Assembly (NCBI RefSeq): GCF_022096995.1 | Contig: NZ_JACXGQ010000007.1 | Span: forward strand, 1-64,000 | From: Yoonia sp. I 8.24 | GTDB lineage: Bacteria; Pseudomonadota; Alphaproteobacteria; Rhodobacterales; Rhodobacteraceae | Length of the DNA stretch: 64,000 nucleotides | Reading direction: 5' to 3' | Shown here: in pieces, positions 47,010 to 55,136 of the stretch | Position numbering within the stretch: position 1 is the first letter of the stretch | How the letters are laid out: each line of letters opens with the position of its first letter | Translations under genes and position numbers: made by a program | Notes under the pieces: model-generated | Database searches by the model: none | The model's input: only the letters and a program-made list of their open reading frames with translations | Told to the model about the DNA's origin: nothing

Positions 47010-47473
47010 TCTTTTTCAGGGTCGCTAGGGCGCAGCTCACTGACGAACTTGTCAAAATCATCCGCCGCTTGGAAATTCTTATAAACGCTCGCAAAACGCA
47101 CATAGGCCACGGTATCGATCCGCGCGAGGCTTTCCATCACGATTTCACCGATGGTACCTGACGGGATATCGGTTTCGCCCATGCTTTCCAACCGGCGCAC
47201 GATCCCGCTGATCATCTGATCCATACGATCAGGTTCAACGGGTCGTTTTTGAAGAGCAATGCGGATGGAACGTTCTAGCTTTGGTCGATCAAAATCTTCG
47301 CGACGACCATTGGTTTTTATTACCACCAGATCACGCAGCTGCACACGTTCATAGGTCGTAAAACGTCCGCCGCAGGCTGGGCACAAACGCCGCCGCCGGA
47401 TTGCAGAATGATCTTCGGCAGGGCGTGAATCTTTGACTTGAGTGTCAACATTTCCGCAAAAAGGGCAACGCAT
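47006..47473 (-). CDS. nrdR: Transcriptional repressor NrdR
   Basis: 155 residues. N-terminal zinc ribbon with two CxxC pairs (CPFCGN and CPACGG) and a following ATP-cone domain ([21 protein letters not shown]). NrdR represses ribonucleotide reductase genes according to the dATP/ATP state. It leads the nrdR-ribD unit, a frequent pairing. Confidence 0.95.
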   Translation of the reverse strand: MRCPFCGNVDTQVKDSRPAEDHSAIRRRRLCPACGGRFTTYERVQLRDLVVIKTNGRREDFDRPKLERSIRIALQKRPVEPDRMDQMISGIVRRLESMGETDIPSGTIGEIVMESLARIDTVAYVRFASVYKNFQAADDFDKFVSELRPSDPEKE

Positions 47474-47514
47474 ATCCGGTCCTCATCAGCTAGCGATGGG
47501 GGCACACCCCCAAG

Positions 47515-47523
47515 TTATCCACA
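47515..47523 (+). promoter_or_regulatory. Perfect DnaA box upstream of nrdR
   Basis: TTATCCACA, 42 bases before the nrdR start. A GGGGG-CACA-CCCCC hairpin at 47499-47512 lies next to it, and TATAGT on the minus strand at 47529-47534 could be a -10, which would put the box just downstream of the transcription start. Only one box is seen, so this is no origin. Confidence 0.45.
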
Positions 47524-47610
47524 GGCACTATAGGAACCCCCACAAGATTTGGGTAGTGGGCAATTCACGCCGCTACATAGAGCAGATGAACCGTTGCGAA
47601 ATAGACTCGG

Positions 47611-48018
47611 TCAGGATGACAAATGCGCGACGACCCGGCGATGATGCGGAGCGTTGCGATGTTCAAATAGATAAATACCCTGCCATGTTCCCAAGGCCAA
47701 CCGGCCTTCGGTAACCGGAATGCTTAGCTGCACAGGCAACAATGCCGCTTTAATATGCGCGGGCATATCGTCTGGCCCTTCATATGTATGGGTCAGATAT
47801 GCCATCGTTGGATCCGTGGTCGGCGGCACCAAGCGATGGAAAAAATTCTGCATATCGACACGCACTTCTGGATCAGCGTTTTCTTGGATCAAAAGACTGG
47901 CTGACGTGTGCTGTACAAAAAGCGTGAGCAAGCCAGAGCCACGCACCCAAGCCGTCACCTGATCGGTAAATTCGTAAAGCCCGGGACCATTGGTCGAAAC
48001 TTGGAAAACTGTTTGCAT
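47611..48018 (-). CDS. YjbQ-family protein (UPF0047)
   Basis: 135 residues from ATG 48018. The family pattern is complete: GSGLLTLFVQHTSASLLIQENADP, HTYEGPDDMPAHIKAALL and LALGTWQGIYLFEHR. Members have been described as having weak thiamine phosphate synthase activity; the physiological role is unclear. The frame upstream of 48018 lacks the family features. Confidence 0.9.
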   Translation of the reverse strand: MQTVFQVSTNGPGLYEFTDQVTAWVRGSGLLTLFVQHTSASLLIQENADPEVRVDMQNFFHRLVPPTTDPTMAYLTHTYEGPDDMPAHIKAALLPVQLSIPVTEGRLALGTWQGIYLFEHRNAPHHRRVVAHLSS

Positions 48019-48067
48019 ACAGCCATAGTGCGCAGACAATACAGCACGCACAAGACCCGTCACACAG

Positions 48068-48091
48068 TGCACAAACCTTGTGACTTGTGCA
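48068..48091. promoter_or_regulatory. Inverted repeat between yjbQ and the sulfotransferase gene
   Basis: TGCACAA at 48068-48074 and TTGTGCA at 48085-48091 with a 10-base spacer, located in the divergent region. It could be an operator for either gene. No terminator character. Confidence 0.35.
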
Positions 48092-48135
48092 AAAACGTGG
48101 TTTTCAGCCCCCACAACAACGCAGTGAGAACAAAG

Positions 48136-49713
48136 ATGGCCAAAGCTTCAAAATCCCCACTTATTTCGAAAGCTAAAGAGGCCGAAGCCGCTGGTCAAAA
48201 TTTCCTTACTGAACGCATTCTGATCAAAGTGATTTCCGACTCGCCAAAAGATCCGACCGCTTACGCGATGCTAATCCGGCTTTATACGCGCAAGATGAAA
48301 AAGACCGATATGGCTATCGCGCTCCTGCCCAAGTTGCTGAAGCTCGCACCCCGATCGGCACTGGCCCATGAATTGGCCGCAGAATGTTTTTGCAAAAAAA
48401 ATATGTTCGAAAGCGCAAAAATACACGCAGACCAGACCGTCAAGCTAGGTCCAAAATCGCCCGACGGATTATATGTTGCCGCGACAGTCTATTTCGACAC
48501 TGAAGACTATGCAGCCGCAACAAAATGTATGGAGGCTTGCCTTGCCATCAGACCGGAGCACCTGCCGTCGCGCCTTCTTTATGCAAAATCGTTGCGCGGT
48601 TCTGGTGAACTCACGAAATCCGAAGCGATTTGTCGTGAAATTTTCAAAGAGTATCCGGACAGCCTTGCGAATTATTCTATTTGGCACCAAGCCTGCAAAA
48701 TTACAGCTGATGATCCTATCTATTTACACATCCGCGACACGGTCTACCCAACACTTCTGGACAAGAAACTACCGGGGCGCATCCCGTTACTTCGCATACT
48801 CGGCAAAGCAGAAAACGACATTGGAAATTTCGAGACATCTTTTCAGCATTACACTGACGCCAAAGAACTTACGGGAAAGACGCATGATCGCACGGTGAAC
48901 AAAATGTTCGTAAGCGCCGTGATTTCGGGTGTCTCACGCGCAGATTATTTCGGCGCCCCCGGCTCTGACAGTGAAAACCCGGTTCTGGTCGTCGGCATGC
49001 CCCGCACGGGCAGCACGTTGCTCGAGCAAATTCTATCCAGCCATCCGCAAATCGGTGGCATTGGTGAAAGCAAAAACCTGCGTGACGCCGCAAGCAAAGC
49101 CGGCATAAAATTCCACGATGGCGCTTCATTGGTGAATGCGATCCACAAACTCACACCTGATCAAGCGCAAGAACTTGCCGCAGACTACCTTCAAAAATCG
49201 ACAGATGCACAGCCCGGAATGCTGCGTATCGTCGATAAAAACCTGCACAATTTTGAAATCTTGGGCTTTTATGCAAAGCTGTTCCCAAAAGCACGCATTC
49301 TCAACGCATTGCGTGACCCGATGGATAACTGCGTCTCGTGCTATCTTGCGCCGCTCAGCAAGTTTCACAGCTACACGCAGGATCTGACATCACTTGGTCA
49401 GTATTATTCCGAATTCCGGCGACTGATGGACCACTGGAAAAAGGTGCTGCCAAACCCGATCATGGAGGTGCACTATGAAGACGTCGTGGCTGACACCGAA
49501 GGCAAAGCCCGCGAAGTAATCGATTTTCTAGGGCTCGATTGGGATCCTGCCTGTCTTTCGTTCCAAGAAAATGAAAACCAAGCACGCACGATTTCGACAT
49601 GGCAAGTGCGGCAGCCGATTTACAAAAGCTCAGTCAAACGTTGGGCGCGCTATGAGCAGCACCTTGATCCGCTGAAAGCCGAACTCAAGCAGTTCTACCC
49701 GGACGGTTTTTGA
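48136..49713 (+). CDS. TPR-repeat sulfotransferase
   Basis: 525 residues from ATG 48136 (GAGAA upstream). Residues about 15-260 are helical TPR-like repeats (for example ALAHELAAECFCKKNMF, PSRLLYAKSLRGSGELTKSEA). Residues about 280-525 form a PAPS-dependent sulfotransferase: the 5'-phosphosulfate loop VVGMPRTGSTLLEQILSSH (about 285-303) and the 3'-phosphate motif RILNALRDPMDNCVSCY. Proteins with this architecture in marine bacteria are common and their acceptors are mostly unknown; a surface glycan or peptide is possible. Confidence 0.87.
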   Translation: MAKASKSPLISKAKEAEAAGQNFLTERILIKVISDSPKDPTAYAMLIRLYTRKMKKTDMAIALLPKLLKLAPRSALAHELAAECFCKKNMFESAKIHADQTVKLGPKSPDGLYVAATVYFDTEDYAAATKCMEACLAIRPEHLPSRLLYAKSLRGSGELTKSEAICREIFKEYPDSLANYSIWHQACKITADDPIYLHIRDTVYPTLLDKKLPGRIPLLRILGKAENDIGNFETSFQHYTDAKELTGKTHDRTVNKMFVSAVISGVSRADYFGAPGSDSENPVLVVGMPRTGSTLLEQILSSHPQIGGIGESKNLRDAASKAGIKFHDGASLVNAIHKLTPDQAQELAADYLQKSTDAQPGMLRIVDKNLHNFEILGFYAKLFPKARILNALRDPMDNCVSCYLAPLSKFHSYTQDLTSLGQYYSEFRRLMDHWKKVLPNPIMEVHYEDVVADTEGKAREVIDFLGLDWDPACLSFQENENQARTISTWQVRQPIYKSSVKRWARYEQHLDPLKAELKQFYPDGF

Positions 49714-49736
49714 TATCAGGACGGGTAAATAGCGCG

Positions 49737-49768
49737 GGGGGCAAAATCTTCCTCCGGCTATTGCCCCC
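49737..49768. terminator. GC-rich hairpin between convergent genes
   Basis: GGGGGCAA at 49737-49744 pairs with TTGCCCCC at 49761-49768 across a 16-nt loop, between the sulfotransferase stop and the convergent unknown gene. T-tracts are weak on both strands. Confidence 0.4.
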
Positions 49769-49780
49769 ACCCCAATGTTC

Positions 49781-50254
49781 TTAGACTCTATAGTCGACAA
49801 TTGGGCTTGAGGTATCAAGCCCCGCGTCCTCGAGTGCTTGTGTCAACATTGTTCCGAAATCAACGTCTTCATCGCTGGCATCCACCGACGCCTGAAGCTG
49901 CTCTACGACGGATTGCAACGTAGAAATGGAGGCCTCATCAGGGCCTTTGGGGCCACCGCCCGGAGGTGGTGGTGGACGACCACCATTACCCTCCGCGCCA
50001 CCGATCCCGGCCTGCTCTGCCAACCCGCGCGCGTCGATTCCTGCATCACCCAACGCCGAGGCAAGCCCTTGCCCTTTCGCGATGCCAAGCTCCTCAATCT
50101 GCGATACGATTTCTTTTGCGTCACTATCCGACAGGTTTTCAACGTCGTAGTTGGACAGCACGTCTTCCAACCCCTGCTTTTGTGTGTCCGTCAGACTTTG
50201 GGCCTTTGGGGTCATCCCGGCCATAGGGGCCATGCCGCCTTGGATCATGTTCAT
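49781..50254 (-). CDS. Protein of unknown function with a proline/glycine-rich hinge
   Basis: 157 residues. The first half has SLTDTQKQGLEDVLSNYD followed by DAKEIVSQIEELGI, a pattern of paired acidic helices reminiscent of calcium-binding or cargo-like repeats; the middle is RPPPPPGGGPKG; the end is an acidic helical part (VEQLQASVDASDEDVD). There is no signal peptide or membrane segment. Similar short proteins with a P-rich hinge occur in other Proteobacteria, with no known role. The ribosome site is weak. Confidence 0.65.
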   Translation of the reverse strand: MNMIQGGMAPMAGMTPKAQSLTDTQKQGLEDVLSNYDVENLSDSDAKEIVSQIEELGIAKGQGLASALGDAGIDARGLAEQAGIGGAEGNGGRPPPPPGGGPKGPDEASISTLQSVVEQLQASVDASDEDVDFGTMLTQALEDAGLDTSSPIVDYRV

Positions 50255-50463
50255 GGGTTTAGTCCATTTCTGCTGTCAATCTTTATTCACCTCAATTGAC
50301 CTATAAAAAGAAAGTTACGCAGATATTACGATCTCAGCGTCAACACATTCAAAGTGCAGCGAAGTTTAGTGATATTGCAGCCAGCCCGCTGGACCCAAAA
50401 ATTATGCTTGGATTACAATGTGCCTAAGGATTAACAATGCCTCTAGCAGGTCAGGAGCCACCA

Positions 50464-51153
50464 ATGTTTGCAAAAGACAAAATGTCCTATGACGCCATGC
50501 CGTTGCCCGATCATTTAGGGCTAACGGATGCCGAGGCACAAAAGGCAGCCAGCGAGTTTCGGGCCTTTATGGCCAAGCGCCACTCTGTGCGCGATTTCAC
50601 TGATCAACCTGTGCCGCGCGCCATCATCGAAGATTGCTTGATGACGGCGGGCAGCGCACCGTCAGGGGCCAATCACCAGCCGTGGTTTTTTGCTGCGGTA
50701 TCCGACCCCACGCTCAAATCGCGTATCCGTGAGGAAGCCGAAGTTGAAGAGCGCAAATTCTATGACGGCGGTGGCAGCGATGAATGGATCAAAGCGCTCG
50801 AGCCGATAGGCACCGACGCTGACAAACCGCATCTGACAACAGCGCCTTGGTTGATCGTAATCTTTGCACAGCGTTGGGGGGAATTTGACGACGGCACGCG
50901 GTATAAGAACTACTACGTCCCTGAAAGCGTCGGCATCGCGACGGGTTTCTTGATTGCGGCGCTCCATAATGCGGGGCTGTCCTGTCTGACGCATACGCCC
51001 AACCCGATGAAGTTCCTGAACGCAGCACTTGATCGGCCGGACTCTGAAAAACCAGTGATGATCCTAACCGTTGGGCACGCATCAAAGGAAGCGACAGTGC
51101 CCGCAGTGGCGAAATACAAAAAACCGCTCAAAAAAATTGCACGGTTCTACTAA
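50464..51153 (+). CDS. Nitroreductase-fold flavoprotein resembling iodotyrosine deiodinase
   Basis: 229 residues from ATG 50464, which has AGGAG six bases upstream. FMN-binding RHSVRDF and SGANHQPWFF are of the nitroreductase fold. The lid insertion EAEVEERKFYDGGGSDEWIKAL has Glu, Tyr and Lys in the order used by iodotyrosine deiodinase to grip the substrate zwitterion, and LTTAPWLIVIF, PESVGIATGFLIAALHNAGL and ATVPA follow the IYD subgroup. It may dehalogenate tyrosines or reduce related phenols. Exact activity is unproven. Confidence 0.82.
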   Translation: MFAKDKMSYDAMPLPDHLGLTDAEAQKAASEFRAFMAKRHSVRDFTDQPVPRAIIEDCLMTAGSAPSGANHQPWFFAAVSDPTLKSRIREEAEVEERKFYDGGGSDEWIKALEPIGTDADKPHLTTAPWLIVIFAQRWGEFDDGTRYKNYYVPESVGIATGFLIAALHNAGLSCLTHTPNPMKFLNAALDRPDSEKPVMILTVGHASKEATVPAVAKYKKPLKKIARFY

Positions 51154-51307
51154 TCCTCACATCTAGGCAACTCTTGGCCGTCGCGACTGTGGTTTCAGCG
51201 GCGGCCTGCCGATCAGGCGATTCGTTAGTCAGACATATTGCCACAGCGCACCTCCAACCATATGAAATTTATAAGGAAAATAGACTATCAAAAATTGGTG
51301 AGTCCAA

Positions 51308-51934
51308 ATGCAGCAAGAAATAATTGACATCATCCGGGTCGTCCACTTGGCATGTTTCGCTGTTGGTATGGGCTCGGGCGTTTATTTTGACTTCCGGACG
51401 CTAAGCCGCCTCAATAGCCCCTTTGATGATTTTGATATTCTCGAATTTGAGCGTGTCCACAAAGTTGTCTTTGCAGCCTTACTTGGGCTTTGGATCACGG
51501 GTGTTATGTTGATCTATATCCGCACGGGTTTCGATCTTGATAATTTCTCACCAAAACTGATCCTCAAACTGGCTGTTGTCACTGTCTTGACGTTAAACGC
51601 CTTCTACATTGGCCTATCGGTTCTGCCGCGTGTGGCTGCTGCGGTGGGGCACCGCGCCTGCGAACTGCCATTGCGTTACATGATGCCAATGACCCTTGCT
51701 GCGGCGCTATCGATGTTTTGTTGGCTTGGCGGTTTGATTTTGGGCGCAAGTGTGGTTCTGAAAACTGCGGATTGGACGATGCTGGTTACCTTCTTCTCTT
51801 GGCAGTTTATCATCGTTGTTATCGGCGCGGTTGCCGGGTTTGTGGCACTGCGCGCAGCGCTACAGCTCTATAATATTTTGCTGACACATCGGATGAACCG
51901 CCGCACAGACGCCACGATTTTTCAGAACCGTTAG
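51308..51934 (+). CDS. Multi-pass membrane protein of unknown function
   Basis: 208 residues with about five membrane helices (near 8-27, 49-71, 83-104, 125-150 and 158-182). His residues stand near the ends of the first and second helices (VVHLACFAVGMG, ERVHKVVFAAL), which would be compatible with a haem or quinone-linked protein, but there is no recognised motif. The C-terminus is basic. The intergenic region before it shows no clear promoter. Confidence 0.7.
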   Translation: MQQEIIDIIRVVHLACFAVGMGSGVYFDFRTLSRLNSPFDDFDILEFERVHKVVFAALLGLWITGVMLIYIRTGFDLDNFSPKLILKLAVVTVLTLNAFYIGLSVLPRVAAAVGHRACELPLRYMMPMTLAAALSMFCWLGGLILGASVVLKTADWTMLVTFFSWQFIIVVIGAVAGFVALRAALQLYNILLTHRMNRRTDATIFQNR

Positions 51935-51948
51935 ACCGACGCTACGGG

Positions 51949-52224
51949 TTAACGGAAAATACTGTCGCCCTGCTGGTCGATAACCACGCGAGCTTTGGTT
52001 GCTGCTTCCTTGCAGGCGACGTCCTCGCTTTCGAGCAAGTCCGCGCGGATGAGGTGATGCATCTTCACCTCGCCGTCGATCTCTTTTTCGATCTTCGCTG
52101 CCAGACGAAATTTCCCGCCCTCAGGGATCGGTTCAGGCGTGATAGTGTAGCCGTTGTATTCTTCTGACGGATGTGCGGCAGGTGGCGTGCTATTTCCACC
52201 AAAGAGACGTTTGAAAAGGGACAT
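51949..52224 (-). CDS. HlyU-family protein
   Basis: 91 residues: a short basic head MSLFKRLFGG, a P-rich turn, and the HlyU core EEYNGYTITPEPIPEGGKFRLAAKI with DGEVKMHHLIRAD. Family name comes from a Vibrio haemolysin regulator, but these short proteins lack a DNA-binding domain and their role is unclear. Confidence 0.82.
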   Translation of the reverse strand: MSLFKRLFGGNSTPPAAHPSEEYNGYTITPEPIPEGGKFRLAAKIEKEIDGEVKMHHLIRADLLESEDVACKEAATKARVVIDQQGDSIFR

Positions 52225-52274
52225 GAGGAGGCTCCGACTACAGGTTTTCCCAACCCTACCGTTTACGCCAAGAA

Positions 52275-52428
52275 ATCAAAAGAGGTCAGCGCCCGACCCT
52301 GGGGCGAAGGCCGTCTTACAAAGGGTCCTGCGGACCTTTTCAGGACGAAGCGCGCGAAAGCGCAGGAAGCACGCAGTGCGCCCTCCCTTGGGGAGTGTCG
52401 GGCACTGACCGATGCCGGGCATCGGTCA
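52275..52428. repeat. Hairpin-rich non-coding segment, possible structured RNA or interspersed repeat
   Basis: In 154 bases there are several local hairpins: AAAGG-GTCC-TGC-GGAC-CTTT near 52319-52340, GCGC-GAAA-GCGC near 52351-52362, CTCCC-TTG-GGGAG near 52383-52395, and TGACCGATGC-CGG-GCATCGGTCA at 52406-52428 (10-bp perfect stem). The open frames through it have no ribosome site. The density of stems in an otherwise plain gap suggests a folded RNA or an extragenic repeat. Confidence 0.45.
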
Positions 52429-52455
52429 TAGATCACTGGCTCGGTTTGGCGGGCA

Positions 52456-53037
52456 TCATCGCTGCACAACGACAGTCTGGTAAAATATCCCGAGCCGAGA
52501 TCCATAGCCTGTCACCTTTATGAGGTCACCTTCCACCAACTTTCGACCCATTCCGGCCTCAGGATACAAAATACAACTGTAAAAAATAAAACTTCCTTCA
52601 ATTCGCACGCCCTCACCGCAATGTTTGCGGGGTGGCTCTGGATCATTCACAACAAAATATGCAGCTTGGCTTTCTTGCCCGAAACACAGTGCGTGCAGCA
52701 ACGGATACGCGCAAAATAAGAAAGCGTAACTCCAGAGCGCACCAACGATATCATGCCAACTTGGCCATTTCCCATACTCGACCCCTATTGTTGGGTCGGC
52801 GTCATCTAAATGAACGAAGCGAACGACCCACCAAACAATCAATGCACTTATGAAACTGACGTATAGCGCAGGCCATCTCGCACTTTCGGTCCACAAATCG
52901 GTCATTACGAATTGTGGAAAGGAAAATATCGCGGCGAGGGTAGCGGTCCCAGTCAGAATGAACCAAACGAACATGAGTAGCTTGGCAATTCGGCCAATAC
53001 GTGTCTTTGGCCGAAGTCCCAAACGCTTAGTCTGCAC
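52456..53037 (-). CDS. Membrane protein of unknown function downstream of rpoD
   Basis: 193 residues. The likely start is GTG 53037, sharing its first base with the rpoD stop (TAGTG). Three hydrophobic segments (about 18-42, 57-75, 98-118) are followed by a soluble C-terminal half with Cys residues (KHCGEGVRIEGSF, YSCILYPEAGMGRK). GC and codon use seem slightly lower than in rpoD. No family recognised. Confidence 0.6.
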   Translation of the reverse strand: MQTKRLGLRPKTRIGRIAKLLMFVWFILTGTATLAAIFSFPQFVMTDLWTESARWPALYVSFISALIVWWVVRFVHLDDADPTIGVEYGKWPSWHDIVGALWSYAFLFCAYPLLHALCFGQESQAAYFVVNDPEPPRKHCGEGVRIEGSFIFYSCILYPEAGMGRKLVEGDLIKVTGYGSRLGIFYQTVVVQR

Positions 53038-55010
53038 TACTGATCCAAGAAGCTCCGCAGCTTGCGGCTCCGGCTTGGGTGTTTCAACTTCCGCAGCGCC
53101 TTCGCTTCGATCTGGCGGATACGTTCGCGGGTGACGCTAAACTGTTGGCCGACTTCTTCGAGCGTGTGGTCGGTGTTCATGCCGATCCCGAAACGCATGC
53201 GCAGTACGCGTTCTTCGCGTGGGGTCAATGACGCCAGCACCCGCGTTGTGGTTTCTTTCAGGTTTTCCTGAATGGCAGAGTCCAGCGGCAGGATCGCGTT
53301 TTTGTCTTCGATAAAATCGCCAAGCTGGCTGTCTTCCTCGTCGCCAATTGGCGTCTCCAAAGAAATCGGCTCTTTCGCGATCTTCATGACCTTGCGGACT
53401 TTTTCCAAAGGCATTTGCAGCTTTTCTGCCAATTCCTCGGGGGTGGGTTCGCGGCCAATTTCGTGCAGCATCTGGCGGCCCGTGCGGACCAATTTGTTGA
53501 TCGTTTCGATCATGTGGACCGGAATACGGATCGTGCGCGCCTGATCCGCGATAGAGCGCGTGATCGCCTGACGGATCCACCATGTCGCATAGGTCGAGAA
53601 TTTATAGCCACGGCGATATTCAAACTTATCAACCGCTTTCATCAGACCGATGTTCCCCTCTTGGATCAGATCCAAGAACTGCAAACCACGGTTGGTGTAT
53701 TTCTTGGCGATTGAAATCACGAGCCGCAGGTTGGCTTCGACCATTTCTTTCTTGGCCTGACGCGCCTCTTTTTCACCTTTTTGGACCTGCTGCACGATGC
53801 GGCGGAATTCGGTGATATCGACGCCGACGTATTGACCGACTTGGGCCATGTCGCCGCGCAATTCTTCGATTTTATCTGTCGATTTCTCGATCATCATCTG
53901 CCAGCCACGGCCAGCTTTTTCGCCCATTTCTTCGAGCCAGTTCGGGTCAAGTTCGCGACCACGGTAGGCGTCGATGAATTCACGGCGGTTGATCCGCGCT
54001 TGGTCAGCGAGTTTTACCATCGCACTGTCAATCGACATGATACGGCGGTTGATGCCGTAAAGCTGGTCAATCAAGGCTTCGATACGGTTGTTATGCAGGT
54101 GAAGCGAATTCACCATCAGCACAATTTCTGACCGCAGCTTTTGGTATTTCGCTTCTTGTTTTTCATTGAACGATGAATCTTCGTTCAGCGTTGCGGACAT
54201 CCGCGCGTCTTGCATTTCTGACAGTTCACCAAAGTCATGCGCGATGACTTCCAGCGTTTCGAGCACACGCGGCTTGAGCGCGGCTTCCATCGCAGCGAGC
54301 GACATATTTGCCTGATCTTCATCGTCGTCATCATCGTCTTTGGCAATCGGGTTGCCATCGGCGTCCAGCTCTTGCGGCTTTTCGGTTTTTTCTGGCGTAC
54401 CAGCAATCGGGGCGACAACGGGCTCTTCCTCATCGCCGATCTGATCGCCGAATGTGGTTTCAAGATCGATCACATCGCGCAGCAAAATATCTTCGGACAA
54501 AAGTTCGTCGCGCCAGATCGTAATCGCCTGAAAGGTCAGCGGGCTTTCACACAGCCCAAGTATCATCGTGTTGCGACCAGCCTCGATCCGCTTGGCGATC
54601 GCGATCTCACCTTCGCGCGACAACAGCTCAACCGATCCCATTTCGCGCAGGTACATGCGCACAGGATCGTCAGTGCGGTCCAGCTTTTCAGCCTCCGCCC
54701 CGCCCAAGGTCACTTCGCGTGAACCGGCCACAGTGGCCACTTCGGTGCCCGCTTGGTTTTCTTCGGTCTCTTCGGATTCTTCTTCTTCGGTGACCTGAAT
54801 GCCCATTTCGGACAGCATCGACATTACGTCTTCGATTTGATCGGATGATACCTGTTCAGGTGGCAGCACCGCGTTCAACTGATCGTAAGTGATGTAGCCC
54901 CGCTCACGTGCATCGGCGATCATTTTTTTGACCGCTGTTTGGCTCATATCAAGACTGATATCGCCATCTTGGTCCGCATTTTTACGATCGTCGTTGTCTT
55001 TCGCAGCCAT
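53037..55010 (-). CDS. rpoD: Housekeeping RNA polymerase sigma factor RpoD (sigma-70)
   Basis: 657 residues from ATG 55010; the frame is open to a TTG at 55028. Region 1.1 at the N-terminus, an acidic non-conserved region (about 200-250), regions 2.3-2.4 in [19 protein letters not shown], region 3, and region 4.2 ending in [20 protein letters not shown]. Sits downstream of dnaG, as in the classical macromolecular-synthesis operon, without rpsU here. Confidence 0.97.
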   Translation of the reverse strand: MAAKDNDDRKNADQDGDISLDMSQTAVKKMIADARERGYITYDQLNAVLPPEQVSSDQIEDVMSMLSEMGIQVTEEEESEETEENQAGTEVATVAGSREVTLGGAEAEKLDRTDDPVRMYLREMGSVELLSREGEIAIAKRIEAGRNTMILGLCESPLTFQAITIWRDELLSEDILLRDVIDLETTFGDQIGDEEEPVVAPIAGTPEKTEKPQELDADGNPIAKDDDDDDEDQANMSLAAMEAALKPRVLETLEVIAHDFGELSEMQDARMSATLNEDSSFNEKQEAKYQKLRSEIVLMVNSLHLHNNRIEALIDQLYGINRRIMSIDSAMVKLADQARINRREFIDAYRGRELDPNWLEEMGEKAGRGWQMMIEKSTDKIEELRGDMAQVGQYVGVDITEFRRIVQQVQKGEKEARQAKKEMVEANLRLVISIAKKYTNRGLQFLDLIQEGNIGLMKAVDKFEYRRGYKFSTYATWWIRQAITRSIADQARTIRIPVHMIETINKLVRTGRQMLHEIGREPTPEELAEKLQMPLEKVRKVMKIAKEPISLETPIGDEEDSQLGDFIEDKNAILPLDSAIQENLKETTTRVLASLTPREERVLRMRFGIGMNTDHTLEEVGQQFSVTRERIRQIEAKALRKLKHPSRSRKLRSFLDQ

Positions 55011-55136
55011 CAAAAAAGGACCTTTCAAAGTCGTCGTTTCCGCGCCGAAGTGATTCGGCTGATTCGGTTAGCGTCGAATCAAACCTGCATTGCACTGATT
55101 CGCAAGCAGATCGCGCCTTGTTTTCAAAGTATGTTG

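Noticed and set aside
47499-47523. Replication origin near nrdR
   Set aside because: Only a single DnaA box and no AT-rich unwinding region or dnaA/parAB/hemE context.
52171-52431. 86-codon plus-strand frame downstream of hlyU
   Set aside because: It starts inside hlyU antisense and follows the hairpin-rich stretch; better explained as structured non-coding DNA.
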